Part shown: positions 1 through 9,273 of the stretch, piece by piece | How positions within the stretch are numbered: the stretch's first letter is position 1 | Layout of the letters: the number at the start of each line of letters is the position of its first letter | Assembly (NCBI RefSeq): GCF_018604545.1 | Contig: NZ_CP075896.1 | Coordinates: 2,108,001-2,172,000 of the forward strand | Direction: 5' to 3' | Source of the DNA: Streptomyces koelreuteriae | Lineage (GTDB): Bacteria; Actinomycetota; Actinomycetes; Streptomycetales; Streptomycetaceae | Length of the DNA stretch: 64,000 nucleotides | The notes under the pieces: model-generated | Seen by the model: only the letters and a program-made list of their open reading frames with translations | What the model was told of the DNA's origin: nothing | Databases searched by the model: none | Translations under genes and position numbers: made by a program

Positions 1-790
1 CGACGACCTCAATGAGGTCGAAGGGAATGTCGTAGAGGAGGTGTGCCTCGATGACCTCCAGGCCCTTGTTGACGAGGGTCGCGGAGTTGATCGTGATGAC
101 CGGGCCCATCGCCCAGGTGGGGTGGGCGAGGGCGTCCTCGACGGTGACGTTCGCCAGCTCCCGCTTCGTACGGCCGCGGAAGGGGCCGCCGGAGGCGGTG
201 ACGACCAGCTTGCGGACGTCGGCGCGGGTGCCGGCGGCCAGGGCCTGGAAGAGGGCGGCGTGCTCGGAGTCGACCGGGATGATCTGGCCGGGCTTGGCGA
301 GGGCCTTGACCAGCGGGCCGCCCACGATGAGCGACTCCTTGTTGGCGAGCGCGAGGGTGCGGCCCGCCTCCAGGGCGGCGAGGGTCGGGGCGAGGCCGAT
401 GGAGCCGGTGATGCCGTTCAGGACGGTGTGGCAGTCGGATGCCGCCAGGTGCGTGGCACCGTCCGGGCCGGCGAGGATCTCGGGGAGCGGCTCGCCCGTG
501 CCGTACTGCGCGGAGAGCGCCTCGCGCAGGGCCGGTACGACGTCCTCGCGGGCGACCGCGACCGTGGGCACCCGCAGCCGGTACGCCTGCTCGGCGAGCA
601 GCGCGACCCGGCCGCCGTTGGCGGACAGGCCGGTGACCCGGAAGCGGTCGGGGTTGCGCAGCACGAGGTCGATGGCCTGTGTGCCGATGGACCCGGTGGA
701 GCCGAGGATCACCACGTCCTTCGGGCCGTCGCCCGCTACGGGGTCGTAGACGAGGTGCGGGTCGGCGAGGGGGGCTGGACTGTCGCTCAT
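1..790 (-). CDS. dxr: 1-deoxy-D-xylulose 5-phosphate reductoisomerase (IspC), 3' end outside window
   Basis: This enzyme rearranges and reduces DXP to 2-C-methyl-D-erythritol 4-phosphate with NADPH, the committed step of the MEP isoprenoid pathway, in the cytoplasm. About 263 codons are visible; the frame is still open at base 1, so the C-terminal part is missing from the window. The NADPH-binding GSTGSIG motif lies at residues 30-36. Further in, the typical active-site stretch with [14 protein letters not shown] and [10 protein letters not shown] is readable, followed by [13 protein letters not shown] at the window edge. The ATG at 790 directly abuts GGAGGA, an unusually short spacing, but the N-terminus beginning [12 protein letters not shown] fits streptomycete homologues as I remember them. 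It is transcribed in the same direction as the acyl-CoA dehydrogenase 97 bp upstream. Confidence 0.95.
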   Translation of the reverse strand, partial: MSDSPAPLADPHLVYDPVAGDGPKDVVILGSTGSIGTQAIDLVLRNPDRFRVTGLSANGGRVALLAEQAYRLRVPTVAVAREDVVPALREALSAQYGTGEPLPEILAGPDGATHLAASDCHTVLNGITGSIGLAPTLAALEAGRTLALANKESLIVGGPLVKALAKPGQIIPVDSEHAALFQALAAGTRADVRKLVVTASGGPFRGRTKRELANVTVEDALAHPTWAMGPVITINSATLVNKGLEVIEAHLLYDIPFDLIEVV

Positions 791-886
791 TCCTCCATTG
801 TTGCCGTAAGGCCGGCGTGTGAGGACAGCGCATCCCCCTCCCAGGGGCGCGCGCCATGGCAGCTCGCGCCCCTGGGAGGGCCGGGT

Positions 887-2827
887 CTAGCGGATCGGGC
901 GGTGCAGGTTCTCCCTCTCGCTCGGGCCCGGAGTGGCGTCCGCGATCCAGGGGCCGTCGCCCGAGGGGTCGACGATGCCCTGTTCCAGCCACTCGTAGGT
1001 GCCGGAGAGGACGCCCTTGACGACCTTGCGGTCGAGGTCGTCGGTGTTGGTCCACAGGCGGTTGAAGAGCTCTTCGATCCGGATGCGGGCCTGGCGGCAG
1101 AAGACGTCGGCGAGCTGGTAGGCCTCGCGGCCGTTCTGGCCCTGGGTGCGCAGGAGTTCGGCGCGTACGCAGGCCGCGCTCATGGCGAACAGCTCGGCGC
1201 CGATGTCGACGATCCGGCCGAGGAAGCCCTGCTTGGACTCCATCCGGCCCTGCCAGCGGGACATGGCGTAGAAGGTGGAGCGGGCGAGCTTGCGGGAGGT
1301 GCGCTCGACGTAGCGCAGGTGCCCGGAGAGGTCCACGCCGTGTTTGAAGTCGCCGTAGGACGTGGGCAGCTGGCCCGGGCCCGCGACGAGTTTGGGGAGC
1401 CACTTGGCGTAGAAGGCGCCCGCGTTGGCGCCGGCCTTCGCCTTGTCGCCGAGGGATTTCTCCGGGTCGATGAGGTCGCCGGCGACGGAGAGGTGGGCGT
1501 CGACGGCCTCGCGGGCGATCAGCAGGTGCATGATCTCGGTGGAGCCCTCGAAAATGCGGTTGATGCGCAGGTCGCGCAGGAGCTGCTCGGCGGGGACGGC
1601 GCGCTCGCCGCGGGCCCGGAGGGACTCGGCCGTCTCGAAGCCGCGTCCGCCCCGGATCTGGACGAGTTCGTCGGCCATCGTCCAGGCCATCTCGGAGGCG
1701 TACAGCTTGGCCAGGGCGCCTTCGATGCGGATGTCGTTGCGGTCCTCGTCGGCCATCTGCGAGGCCAGGTCCGTCACGGCCTCCAGGGCGAAGGTGGTGG
1801 CCGCGATGAAGGAGATCTTGGAGCCGACCGCCTCGTGGTGCGCGACGGGCTTGCCCCACTGCTCGCGGACCGCGGACCACTCGCGGGCGATCTTCAGGCA
1901 CCACTTGCCGGCCGCGACGCAGGAGGCGGGCAGCGAGAGCCGCCCGGTGTTGAGCGTGGTCAGGGCGATCTTCAGGCCCTGGCCCTCCTCGCCGACGCGG
2001 TTGGCGGCGGGGACGCGGACCTGGTGGAAGCGGGTGACGCCGTTCTCGATGCCCCGCAGGCCCATGAAGGCGTTGCGGTTCTCGACCGTGACGCCCGTCG
2101 AGTTCGTCTCCACGACGAAGGCGGTGATGCCTCCGCGATGGCCCTCACTCCTCGGCACCCGGGCCATGACGACCAGCAGGTCGGCGACGACGCCGTTGGT
2201 GGTCCACAGCTTCACGCCGTCGAGGACGTAGTCGTCGCCGTCGGGCACCGCGGTGGTGGCGAGCCGGGCCGGGTCGGAGCCGACATCGGGTTCGGTGAGC
2301 AGGAAGGCGCTGATGTCGGTGCGGGCGCAGCGCGGCAGGAAGCGTTCCTTCTGCTCCTGCGTGCCGAACAGCTTCAGAGGCTGGGGCACACCGATCGACT
2401 GGTGCGCGGAGAGCAGCACGCCGATCGCGGGACTGGCGGAGCCGGCCAGCGAGAGGGCCTTGTTGTAGTACACCTGTGTGAGGCCCAGCCCGCCGTACTT
2501 GGTGTCGATCTTCATGCCGAAGGCGCCGAGCTCCTTCAGGCCGTCGATCACCTCGTCGGGGATCCGGGCGTCACGCTCGATGACGGCCGGGTCGACCTTC
2601 GTCTCGACGAAGTCGCGGAGCTTGGCGAGGAACTCCTCGCCGCGCTGCGCCGCCTCGTCGCCGGGGACGGGGTGGGGGTGGATGAGGTCGAGCCGGAAGC
2701 GGCCGAGGAACAGCTCCTTGGCGAAGCTGGGCTTGCGCCAGTGCTGTTCCCGGGCGGCCTCCGCCACCTCACGGGCCTCCCGCTCGGTGACGGCGGGACG
2801 GGAAGAGGGAGTGGTGGAAGCGGACAT
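887..2827 (-). CDS. acyl-CoA dehydrogenase, long (VLCAD-like) form
   Basis: This FAD-dependent enzyme catalyses alpha,beta-dehydrogenation of acyl-CoA thioesters in fatty-acid beta-oxidation. The product is 646 aa, far longer than the roughly 380 aa of simple family members, with a C-terminal extension of about 200 residues as in very-long-chain types. The family signature LLTEPDVGSD lies near residues 176-185, and the catalytic glutamate is in RIFEGSTEIMH near residue 427. I chose ATG 2827 over an in-frame GTG nine bases upstream because GAGG at 2842-2845 is spaced about eight bases from it. It stands alone between dxr and the LacI regulator. A 13-bp inverted repeat about 50 bp upstream may be its operator. 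The exact chain length of the substrate cannot be read from sequence. Confidence 0.93.
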   Translation of the reverse strand: MSASTTPSSRPAVTEREAREVAEAAREQHWRKPSFAKELFLGRFRLDLIHPHPVPGDEAAQRGEEFLAKLRDFVETKVDPAVIERDARIPDEVIDGLKELGAFGMKIDTKYGGLGLTQVYYNKALSLAGSASPAIGVLLSAHQSIGVPQPLKLFGTQEQKERFLPRCARTDISAFLLTEPDVGSDPARLATTAVPDGDDYVLDGVKLWTTNGVVADLLVVMARVPRSEGHRGGITAFVVETNSTGVTVENRNAFMGLRGIENGVTRFHQVRVPAANRVGEEGQGLKIALTTLNTGRLSLPASCVAAGKWCLKIAREWSAVREQWGKPVAHHEAVGSKISFIAATTFALEAVTDLASQMADEDRNDIRIEGALAKLYASEMAWTMADELVQIRGGRGFETAESLRARGERAVPAEQLLRDLRINRIFEGSTEIMHLLIAREAVDAHLSVAGDLIDPEKSLGDKAKAGANAGAFYAKWLPKLVAGPGQLPTSYGDFKHGVDLSGHLRYVERTSRKLARSTFYAMSRWQGRMESKQGFLGRIVDIGAELFAMSAACVRAELLRTQGQNGREAYQLADVFCRQARIRIEELFNRLWTNTDDLDRKVVKGVLSGTYEWLEQGIVDPSGDGPWIADATPGPSERENLHRPIR

Positions 2828-2876
2828 GAGGGGCACCTCGCCGCAACTAGGGTTATTGATGACTGTACGTTACCGA

Positions 2877-2889
2877 CCAGTGCTACTGG
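2877..2889. promoter_or_regulatory. short palindrome upstream of acyl-CoA dehydrogenase, possible operator
   Basis: CCAGTGCTACTGG is a perfect inverted repeat with 5-bp arms and a 3-bp centre. It lies about 50 bp upstream of the acyl-CoA dehydrogenase start. TetR-type regulators of fatty-acid genes often use sites in this position, but the regulator is unknown and a repeat this short could be chance. Confidence 0.25.
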
Positions 2890-2984
2890 ATCGTTGGTAC
2901 CCGAATCCGGACGCTCCCACCAGTCCTCGCGCGTCCGTTCGGCCTAGGGTGAGCACACGCTTGAAGACGTGAGAGAAATCGGTA

Positions 2985-2998
2985 TCGAAGCGCTTCGA
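2985..2998. promoter_or_regulatory. LacI-type operator, copy 1 (upstream of the lacI-family gene)
   Basis: TCGAAGCGCTTCGA is a perfect 14-bp palindrome with the central CG typical of LacI-family operators. The same sequence recurs at 3074, 17450 and 17633. It lies 107 bp upstream of the regulator's start codon and about 89 bp from copy 2, so the two sites flank the presumed promoter. That arrangement suits autoregulation, possibly with looping. Confidence 0.75.
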
Positions 2999-3031
2999 CG
3001 ACCTATGGACACGTACTCCCGCTGGAGCTAC

Positions 3032-3061
3032 TGTCGAACCACCCTCACCCGCCCATATAAG
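3032..3061 (+). promoter_or_regulatory. possible promoter of the lacI-family gene
   Basis: TATAAG at 3056-3061 could serve as a -10 element, with TGTCGA at 3032-3037 as a weak -35 at 18-bp spacing. The pair lies between the two LacI operators. There is no experimental support. Confidence 0.35.
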
Positions 3062-3073
3062 CAACGCGCATTG

Positions 3074-3087
3074 TCGAAGCGCTTCAC
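3074..3087. promoter_or_regulatory. LacI-type operator, copy 2 (at the lacI-family gene start)
   Basis: TCGAAGCGCTTCAC matches 13 of 14 positions of the operator palindrome including the last base mismatch region. It lies 18 bp before the regulator's ATG and just downstream of the presumed -10 element. A protein bound here would block transcription or early elongation. Confidence 0.7.
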
Positions 3088-3104
3088 AAAGCTTGGAGAG
3101 CTGG

Positions 3105-4118
3105 ATGGTCACCCTCGCCGAGGTCGCCCAGCACGCCGGAGTCTCGGCGAGCACGGTGAGCTATGTCCTCAGCGGCAAGCGGTCCATCTCCGTGAACACC
3201 CGGCAGCGGGTCGAGCGGAGCATCCGCGAGCTCGGGTACCACCCGAACGCCGGGGCCCGCGCCCTGGCGAGCAGCAGGTCGAACATCATCGCGCTGATGA
3301 TCCCGCTGCGCACGGACATGTATGTGCCCGTGATGATGGAGATCGCCATCGCGGTGGCGACCTCCGCCCGTACGCACGGGTACGACGTGCTGCTGCTCAC
3401 CGGTGAGGAGGGCCCCGACGCGGTGCGCCGTGTCGCCGGGAGCGGGCTCGCCGACGGGATGATCCTCATGGACGTCGAGCTGGACGACGAGCGGCTGCCG
3501 CTGCTGCGTGCGACCGACCAGCCGTCCGTGCTCATCGGACTGCCCGCCGACACCTCCGGCCTGACCTGCGTCGATCTGGACTTCCGGGCGACGGGCGCGC
3601 TGTGTGTGGAGCATCTGGCGAAGCAGGGGCACCAGGACATCGCCGTCATCGGCGAGGCCCCGGCCGTCTACGAGCGGCACACCGGCTTCGCCGAGCGCAC
3701 CCTCGACGGGCTGCGGTCCCGTGCCCGGGAGCTGGGCGTGCGGCTGCTGCACCGGCCCTGCGAGGGCGGGTACGACGCGATGGCCGTGACCCTCGCCCGG
3801 ATCCTCGACGAGCGCCCGGACACCTCCGGGATCATCGTGCAGAACGAGTCGGCGGTGGAGCCGCTGCTCGCGCTGCTGCGGCAGCAGGGCCGGGCCGTGC
3901 CGGAGGACGTGTCGGTGGTGGCGATCTGCCCCGACCAGGTCGCGACGCAGGCCTCCGTGCGGCTCACGTCGGTCGCCATCCCCGCGCAGGAGATGGGCCG
4001 GCACGCGGTGGACCACCTGGTCGCCAAGCTGGAGGAGCGCGGCAGCGACGAGGTCGTGCTCATCGCGCCCGAGCTGACGGTACGGGCGAGCACGGGACCG
4101 GCGCCGAGCCGGGCGTGA
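3105..4118 (+). CDS. LacI-family transcriptional regulator of the xyloglucan locus
   Basis: The protein (337 aa) has an N-terminal helix-turn-helix, VTLAEVAQHAGVSASTVSYV, followed by the hinge-helix region with NAGARALAS. A periplasmic-binding-protein-like sugar-sensing domain follows. ATG 3105 is preferred because GGAGAG at 3095-3100 is correctly spaced; a TTG 12 bases earlier lies inside that ribosome site. Two palindromic operators flank its promoter, and identical palindromes sit in the divergent region between the transporter and GH3 genes 14 kb away. I infer that it represses itself and the whole locus. The inducer is probably a xyloglucan-derived oligosaccharide or a product such as isoprimeverose or xylose; this is inference from neighbours only. 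The GH31 gene follows 88 bp downstream and may be cotranscribed. Confidence 0.9.
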   Translation: MVTLAEVAQHAGVSASTVSYVLSGKRSISVNTRQRVERSIRELGYHPNAGARALASSRSNIIALMIPLRTDMYVPVMMEIAIAVATSARTHGYDVLLLTGEEGPDAVRRVAGSGLADGMILMDVELDDERLPLLRATDQPSVLIGLPADTSGLTCVDLDFRATGALCVEHLAKQGHQDIAVIGEAPAVYERHTGFAERTLDGLRSRARELGVRLLHRPCEGGYDAMAVTLARILDERPDTSGIIVQNESAVEPLLALLRQQGRAVPEDVSVVAICPDQVATQASVRLTSVAIPAQEMGRHAVDHLVAKLEERGSDEVVLIAPELTVRASTGPAPSRA

Positions 4119-4206
4119 TCCCCGTTCACTGAACAACGCCCCACTTCATCGAAGAGCGCCCCTTCCAGGGCACCCCCATGTCTGCTTCCGCACAGGAGCC
4201 CGCCCC

Positions 4207-6249
4207 GTGAATCAGCCTGCTGAAACCCAGCCCCAGGTGAGCCTCGCGCAGTCCTCCCCCACCGTCGGCACGTTCCGCGAGCGGGACGGCGCGCTGGAGT
4301 GGAGCGGCCGCCAGGAGACCGTACGGATCGAGCCGTGGGGTCCGGACGCGGTCCGGGTGCGTGCCCGGCTCGGCGGCCCGGTCCTCGAAGGACTGCCGGG
4401 CGCGCTGCTCGACGAGGCTCCCGCGACGCCGTCCACGGTGAAGATCGAGGACGGCCTCGGCCGGGTGACCGTCGGCACGCTCACCGTCGAGGTGAACGCC
4501 GAGGGTCTGATCCGCTTCCTGCGGACGGAGGACTCCGCCGAGATCCTCGCCGAGGACCGGGCCCACTTCTGGTGGCCCGGCTCGCGCCTCTACACGGCCG
4601 TCGGCAACGGCCACCACCGCCTGGAGCAGCGCTTCGCCGCCTACGACGACGAGAAGCTGTTCGGCCTCGGCCAGCACCAGCACGGGCGCCTCGACCAGAA
4701 GGGCCTGGTGCTGGACCTGGTCCAGCGCAACGCCGAGGTCGGCATCCCGGTGCTGACCTCCAGCCGGGGCTACACGCTGCTGTGGAACAACCCGGCGATC
4801 GGCCGCGTGGAGTTGGCGCACAACGGCACCCGGTGGGTCGCCGACTCGGCCCGGCAGATCGACTACTGGATCACGGCGGGCGATCCGTCCGGCGCGCAGA
4901 GCCGCTACAGCGCGGTGACCGGCCGCAGCCCGATGCTGCCGGAGTGGGCGGCGGGCTTCTGGCAGTGCAAGCTGCGCTACCGCACCCAGGACGAACTCAT
5001 GGCGGTGGCGAGGGAGTACAAGCGGCGCGGCCTGCCCATCTCGGCGATCGTCTGCGACTTCTTCCACTGGACGCACCTGGGCGACTGGAAGTTCGACCCG
5101 AAGGAATGGCCGGACCCGGCCGCCATGGTGCGCGAGCTGGAAGAACTCGGCATCAAGCTGGTGGTGAGCGTCTGGCCCTCGGTGTCGCCGCTGAGCGAGA
5201 ACCACCCGGTCATGGAGCAGCGCGGGTACTTCATCGGCACCCAGTACGGCCCGATGGCCCACGCCGACTGGCCCGACAAGGAGGTGGCCTCCACGGTCCA
5301 GGTGGCCTTCTACGACGCCACCAACCCGGACGCCCGGGAGTTCGTGTGGTCGAAGGTCAAGGAGAACTACCTCGACCCGTACGGCATCACGGCGTTCTGG
5401 CTGGACGCCTGCGAGCCGGAGCTGAAGCCGGGCTTCCAGGAGAATCTGCGCTACTGGGCGGGCCCGGGCCTGGAGGTCGGCAACGCCTACCCGGCCGAGA
5501 ACGCCCGGACCTTCCACGAGGGCCTGCGCGCGACCGGCGAGGAGGAGATCGTCACCCTCAACCGCTCGGCGTGGGCGGGCAGTCAGCGCTACGGCGCCGC
5601 CCTGTGGTCGGGTGACATCGGCACCGACTTCCCGACCCTGCGCCGCCAGATCGCGGCCGGCCTCAACACGGCCCTGTCGGGCATCCCGTGGTGGAACACC
5701 GACATCGGCGGCTTCCACGGCGGCGACCCGGACGACCCGGCGTACCGGGAGGTGATGGTGCGCTGGTTCCAGTTCGGCGCGCTGTCCCCGCTGATGCGCC
5801 TGCACGGCTTCCGCGACCCGGGCATGCCGCTGGGCCCGGAGATGACGGGCGGCCCGAACGAGGTGTGGTCGTACGGCGAGGAGGCCGGGGCCGTCCTGGC
5901 GAAGTATCTGCGGCTGCGCGAGCGGCTGAAGCCGTATGTGCTGGACGTGATGCGCGCGGCCCACGAGGAGGGGCTGCCGGTGATGCGGCCGCTGTTCCTG
6001 GAGTTCCCGGACGACCAGGCGGCCTGGTCGGTCGACGACTCCTACCTCTTCGGCCCGGATCTGCTGGTCGCGCCGGTCCTGACCGCCGGTGCCACCGCCC
6101 GTACGGCGTATCTCCCGGCGGGGGCCCGCTGGACGGACGCGTGGACGGGTGAGACGTACGAGGGCGGCCGGTCCGTGACGGTCGACGCCCCGCTGGACCG
6201 GATCCCGCTGTTCCTGCGGGACGGGGCGCGGCTGCCGGTGGCCGAGTAG
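4207..6249 (+). CDS. GH31 alpha-xylosidase
   Basis: This is a glycoside hydrolase family 31 enzyme of 680 aa without signal peptide, so it acts in the cytoplasm. The catalytic nucleophile is D400 in FWLDACEPE and the acid/base is D470 in WSGDIGTD. The YicI/XylS-type arrangement, together with a GH74, a GH12, a GH95 and beta-glycosidases next door, indicates alpha-xylosidase activity that removes xylosyl branches from imported xyloglucan oligosaccharides. The GTG start at 4207 follows AGGAG at 4194-4198. It shares a strand with the LacI-type regulator and ends at a strong bidirectional hairpin. An alpha-glucosidase specificity cannot be excluded from sequence alone but fits the context less well. 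Confidence 0.9.
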   Translation: MNQPAETQPQVSLAQSSPTVGTFRERDGALEWSGRQETVRIEPWGPDAVRVRARLGGPVLEGLPGALLDEAPATPSTVKIEDGLGRVTVGTLTVEVNAEGLIRFLRTEDSAEILAEDRAHFWWPGSRLYTAVGNGHHRLEQRFAAYDDEKLFGLGQHQHGRLDQKGLVLDLVQRNAEVGIPVLTSSRGYTLLWNNPAIGRVELAHNGTRWVADSARQIDYWITAGDPSGAQSRYSAVTGRSPMLPEWAAGFWQCKLRYRTQDELMAVAREYKRRGLPISAIVCDFFHWTHLGDWKFDPKEWPDPAAMVRELEELGIKLVVSVWPSVSPLSENHPVMEQRGYFIGTQYGPMAHADWPDKEVASTVQVAFYDATNPDAREFVWSKVKENYLDPYGITAFWLDACEPELKPGFQENLRYWAGPGLEVGNAYPAENARTFHEGLRATGEEEIVTLNRSAWAGSQRYGAALWSGDIGTDFPTLRRQIAAGLNTALSGIPWWNTDIGGFHGGDPDDPAYREVMVRWFQFGALSPLMRLHGFRDPGMPLGPEMTGGPNEVWSYGEEAGAVLAKYLRLRERLKPYVLDVMRAAHEEGLPVMRPLFLEFPDDQAAWSVDDSYLFGPDLLVAPVLTAGATARTAYLPAGARWTDAWTGETYEGGRSVTVDAPLDRIPLFLRDGARLPVAE

Positions 6250-6267
6250 CCGCCCGCCACAGCGAGA

Positions 6268-6309
6268 GGCCGGGGCCGGCCGCACCGTGAGGTGCGGCCG
6301 GCCCCGGCC
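6268..6309. terminator. bidirectional terminator between GH31 and GH12
   Basis: This is a perfect inverted repeat with 19-bp arms (6268-6286 and 6291-6309) and a GTGA loop, very GC-rich. It sits between two convergent genes 19 bp after the GH31 stop and 11 bp before the GH12 stop. No long U-tract follows, as is usual in Streptomyces. Confidence 0.85.
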
Positions 6310-6319
6310 CGTTCTCGGC

Positions 6320-7048
6320 TCAGCTGCTGGTGATGCTCATGCTGTTGGCGCGGAAGTCCAGGCCGCCGGACGACGAGGTGATCTCGAAGCCGAACTGGAC
6401 GTCACCGATGGTCTCGTTGCCCATCCAGCCCTTGGTGTCCTTGATCCACTTCAGGACGGGCAGGATCTGCACGGAACCCGAGGTCGAGTCGGAGGTGCGC
6501 AGGAACGAGAAGACGTCCCAGTACGTACCGTCGGACCGCTGGGCGCGGCCTTTGTAGACGTCCCAGGTGTGACCGCCGACCGTGACGCGCTCCTGGTAGC
6601 TGCCGAGCGCGCCGACGGCCCCGTTGTAGTTGACCCAGAGCATGATCTCGTAGTCGTGGTCGGTGTCCCAGACGTCGTACGAGGTGTTGTACGAGCCCGA
6701 GGACGGCACGGTGACGTTGTAGCTGCTGTTGAGCGAACCCAGCGAGGTGATGGACTTGTTCACCACCTTCTTGGCGTTCGGGTAGGACTTGATGCCGCCG
6801 GTGTTGGGGTGGTTGGCGTTGACGCCCCAGTTGGTGCCGGAGTTGGCCCAGATGCACTGGGCGCCGGCGCCGCCGCCCCAGATGTTGTTGTAGAGCGTGT
6901 AGCCGTTCAGGCTCGTGTTGCCCCACTGGTCGCAGGAGTTCCAGACGGCGGCGGAGGCGGGCGCGGAGGCGAGGGCGATGGTCGTGCCGAGTGCCAGGGC
7001 CGGGGCGAGCAGGGCCTTGGTGACCCTGCCGAGCGTGCGTGATGCCAT
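6320..7048 (-). CDS. secreted GH12 endoglucanase/xyloglucanase
   Basis: The precursor is 242 aa. A Sec-type signal peptide with a hydrophobic core (residues 10-29) ends at ASA near residue 33. The remaining roughly 209 residues form a single GH12 beta-jelly-roll domain. The nucleophile is E134 in YEIMLWVNY and the acid/base is E222 in FGFEITS; the NNIWG motif is at 54-58. No cellulose-binding module is attached. The start ATG 7048 has GGAAGGGA upstream, and the frame stays open further upstream only by chance. It is the last gene of the minus-strand series, 35 bp after GH95. GH12 enzymes cleave beta-1,4-glucans; xyloglucan-specific activity is inferred from the gene neighbourhood. Confidence 0.93.
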   Translation of the reverse strand: MASRTLGRVTKALLAPALALGTTIALASAPASAAVWNSCDQWGNTSLNGYTLYNNIWGGGAGAQCIWANSGTNWGVNANHPNTGGIKSYPNAKKVVNKSITSLGSLNSSYNVTVPSSGSYNTSYDVWDTDHDYEIMLWVNYNGAVGALGSYQERVTVGGHTWDVYKGRAQRSDGTYWDVFSFLRTSDSTSGSVQILPVLKWIKDTKGWMGNETIGDVQFGFEITSSSGGLDFRANSMSITSS

Positions 7049-7083
7049 GGGGTCCCTTCCAGGGGTGGGGGGATGGGGAGGAG

Positions 7084-9273
7084 CTACCGCGCCCTCAGGG
7101 TGAGGACGTGGTCTTCTCCGGCGACCAGGTGGAGGGATTCCGTGCCGGAGGAAGTCCGCAGTTCGACGCGGTGGGTGCGGCCCGGCCAGATGACGGCGGC
7201 GGCGCCGTCCCGGGTCCAGGTGAGGTCGATCTCGGCCCCGAAGCGGGTGCGCACCCCGCGCAGTGCGCCGCTCGGATACGCCGCCGGAAGCGCTGGCAGC
7301 AGGACCAGCCGGTCCGGGGTCGACTGCACGAGCATCTCGATCAGCACGGCGGGCAGGGTGTGCGCTGCGTCCGCGTTGTAGACGTCCCGCTTCGGGTAGT
7401 GGGCGCTCATCAGGGAGGCGTGGAAGAAGTCGCCGTCCAGGACCTGACCGAGGGCGTGGGCGACGCGGCCGGAGTCCCTGAGCCGGGCCGCGATGAGCGC
7501 GTGGTGCAGATGGCCGTGCGCGGAGTCGTTCTCGGCGCCGCGCAGTGCGAGGGCGCGGTGGGCGGCCGCGGCGAGTTCGGGGCTGTCGTAGGGGGTGATC
7601 TCGTCGAGCGGCCAGACGCCGTAGAGGTGGCTGAGGTGGCGGTGGTCGTAGGAGTCCTCCAGGCCCGGCCAGGCCCATTCGGCCAGCGCCCCGTCCGGGT
7701 TGATCCGGTGCGGTGGGAGGCGGTCGGCGAGGGCGTGCCAGCGGTCGGCGTCGGGGCCGGGGTGGTAGGCGGCGGCCGTGCGCAGGGCGTGGCGGGCCGC
7801 CGAGAGGTCCATGGCGGCGTTGAGGGTGCCCCAGCTCGCGTTGGCGGGGCGGTTCTCGGGCGAGTAGGACGGGACGACGACGAGATGGCCGTGCTCGTCG
7901 GTACGGGTAAGGAAGTCCTCGTAGAACAGGGCGACTTCGGCGAGTGCGGCGGCGGTGCGCGGGTCACGGGCGCCCCGGGTCTCGTCGTGGTCGACGAGCG
8001 GCTTGAGCAGCCAGTCGGCACCGGCGGTCCACAGGTGCAGCGGGTATTCGCGCTCGAAGTGGTACGAGTGCCCGGACTCGCCGTCGGTGTGGCCGGGGGC
8101 GACGACGCCCCGGGCGCCGAAGATCGCGCGGGCGTTGTCGCGCCAGTCGGGCAACTGCCGTCGGATCAGGGTCGCGTGCGCCTCGGTGACCTCGGGGAGG
8201 GCGGCGGCAGCGGCGGAGGCGGTCTGGAGGTTGAGGTTGGCGTCGTTGGTGAAGGCGCCCGACCAGGCAGTGTTCCAGTCGCCGGTCCACAGCCCGGTCA
8301 GGCGGGGCGGGAAGAGGCCGCTTGCGGACAGGAGGTGGTAGCGGCCCGCGGCGAAGAGGCGTTCCAGGAGGGCGGCGCTGCGAGGGCGCTTCAGCAACTC
8401 GGAGCCGGGCAGGGCCCGTTCGGCGGGGTCGGCGTCCAGGCCGAGGGTGACGCGCTCATAGGCGGTCCGGTGCAGGGCGAGGTGGCGTTCGAGGAGTTCG
8501 TCGTACTCCAGGGGCAGATCCCGCAGGGCGCGGCCCTCGGCGACGACGTCCAGTTCGCCGGTGTGCCGGTGCACCCGGGTGAGGAGCAGCACGGAACGGG
8601 CGCCCTCGACGCGCACACCGGGCGGTGCGAGGCGCGTCGTGCCGCCCCTGGCGGCGACCAGGGTGACGCCCGTGCAGGCCAGGTCGCTGTCCGGGTAGCG
8701 GGCGCGCAGGCTCAGCAGGGCGCCCTCGGGGGTGAGGACGGCGCCGTGGCCGATGCCCAGTCCGGCGGGGGCGCCGGGGAGCCGGTGGTCCAGGTCGACG
8801 TCGAGGCTGAGGCCGGGTCCGGTGACCTGCTGGACGATCACGTCGTCGGCGCGGGAGACGAAGACCCGGCTGGTCCAGCCGGAGCAGGAGGCCCGCACCA
8901 CGCCCGTCGTGAAGTCGACGTCGCGGCGGTAGTCGCGCCGGGCACCGGGCGGACGGCGCAGCCTGATCTGGAAGGCGGGGTGGAAAGGCTGCACCCACTG
9001 GTGCGGGCGCCCGTCCGTGAAGCTTTCGGCGGCGGTCGTGTCGCCGGCCAGGAGACGGTCCTGGAGCGCGGGGAGGTCTCCGGCGAGCTGCGGGGGCCGG
9101 GAGTTCCTGCCATTGGGACGCACCAGAGTGTGGTGCGTGACGACCACCCGCTCGACGTCCGGGTCACCGAACACAAGAGCGCCGTGGTGGCCGTTGCCGC
9201 TCAGGAAGCCGTCCTCCCAGCGGGCGGCCGGGTGCGGCTCCCAGGTGCCGTGGACGGGGGCGGAGGGGGTCAT
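7084..9273 (-). CDS. GH95 alpha-L-fucosidase
   Basis: The protein is 729 aa without signal peptide. GH95 features are the N-terminal beta-sandwich beginning WEDGFLSGNG, the catalytic-domain motif GLWTGDWNTAWSGAFTND followed by NLNLQ, SYSPEN containing the presumed general acid, and HRHLSHLYGVWP. In this family asparagines activate the water in an inverting mechanism. GH95 enzymes typically remove alpha-1,2-linked L-fucose from galactose, which is exactly the fucosyl cap of plant xyloglucan side chains. The ATG at 9273 overlaps the upstream GH42 stop by 4 nt (ATGA), indicating translational coupling. That order fits sequential removal of fucose and then galactose. Some GH95 members act on alpha-L-galactose, so that alternative remains. 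Confidence 0.9.
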   Translation of the reverse strand: MTPSAPVHGTWEPHPAARWEDGFLSGNGHHGALVFGDPDVERVVVTHHTLVRPNGRNSRPPQLAGDLPALQDRLLAGDTTAAESFTDGRPHQWVQPFHPAFQIRLRRPPGARRDYRRDVDFTTGVVRASCSGWTSRVFVSRADDVIVQQVTGPGLSLDVDLDHRLPGAPAGLGIGHGAVLTPEGALLSLRARYPDSDLACTGVTLVAARGGTTRLAPPGVRVEGARSVLLLTRVHRHTGELDVVAEGRALRDLPLEYDELLERHLALHRTAYERVTLGLDADPAERALPGSELLKRPRSAALLERLFAAGRYHLLSASGLFPPRLTGLWTGDWNTAWSGAFTNDANLNLQTASAAAAALPEVTEAHATLIRRQLPDWRDNARAIFGARGVVAPGHTDGESGHSYHFEREYPLHLWTAGADWLLKPLVDHDETRGARDPRTAAALAEVALFYEDFLTRTDEHGHLVVVPSYSPENRPANASWGTLNAAMDLSAARHALRTAAAYHPGPDADRWHALADRLPPHRINPDGALAEWAWPGLEDSYDHRHLSHLYGVWPLDEITPYDSPELAAAAHRALALRGAENDSAHGHLHHALIAARLRDSGRVAHALGQVLDGDFFHASLMSAHYPKRDVYNADAAHTLPAVLIEMLVQSTPDRLVLLPALPAAYPSGALRGVRTRFGAEIDLTWTRDGAAAVIWPGRTHRVELRTSSGTESLHLVAGEDHVLTLRAR

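Noticed and set aside
4149..4154. Fifth LacI operator before the GH31 gene
   Set aside because: Only the half-site TCGAAG is present, followed by AGCGCC, so the palindrome is not formed.
7049..7678. Long N-terminal extension of GH12
   Set aside because: It is antisense-frame sequence within the GH95 gene. The GH12 signal peptide starts at 7048 behind GGAAGGGA.
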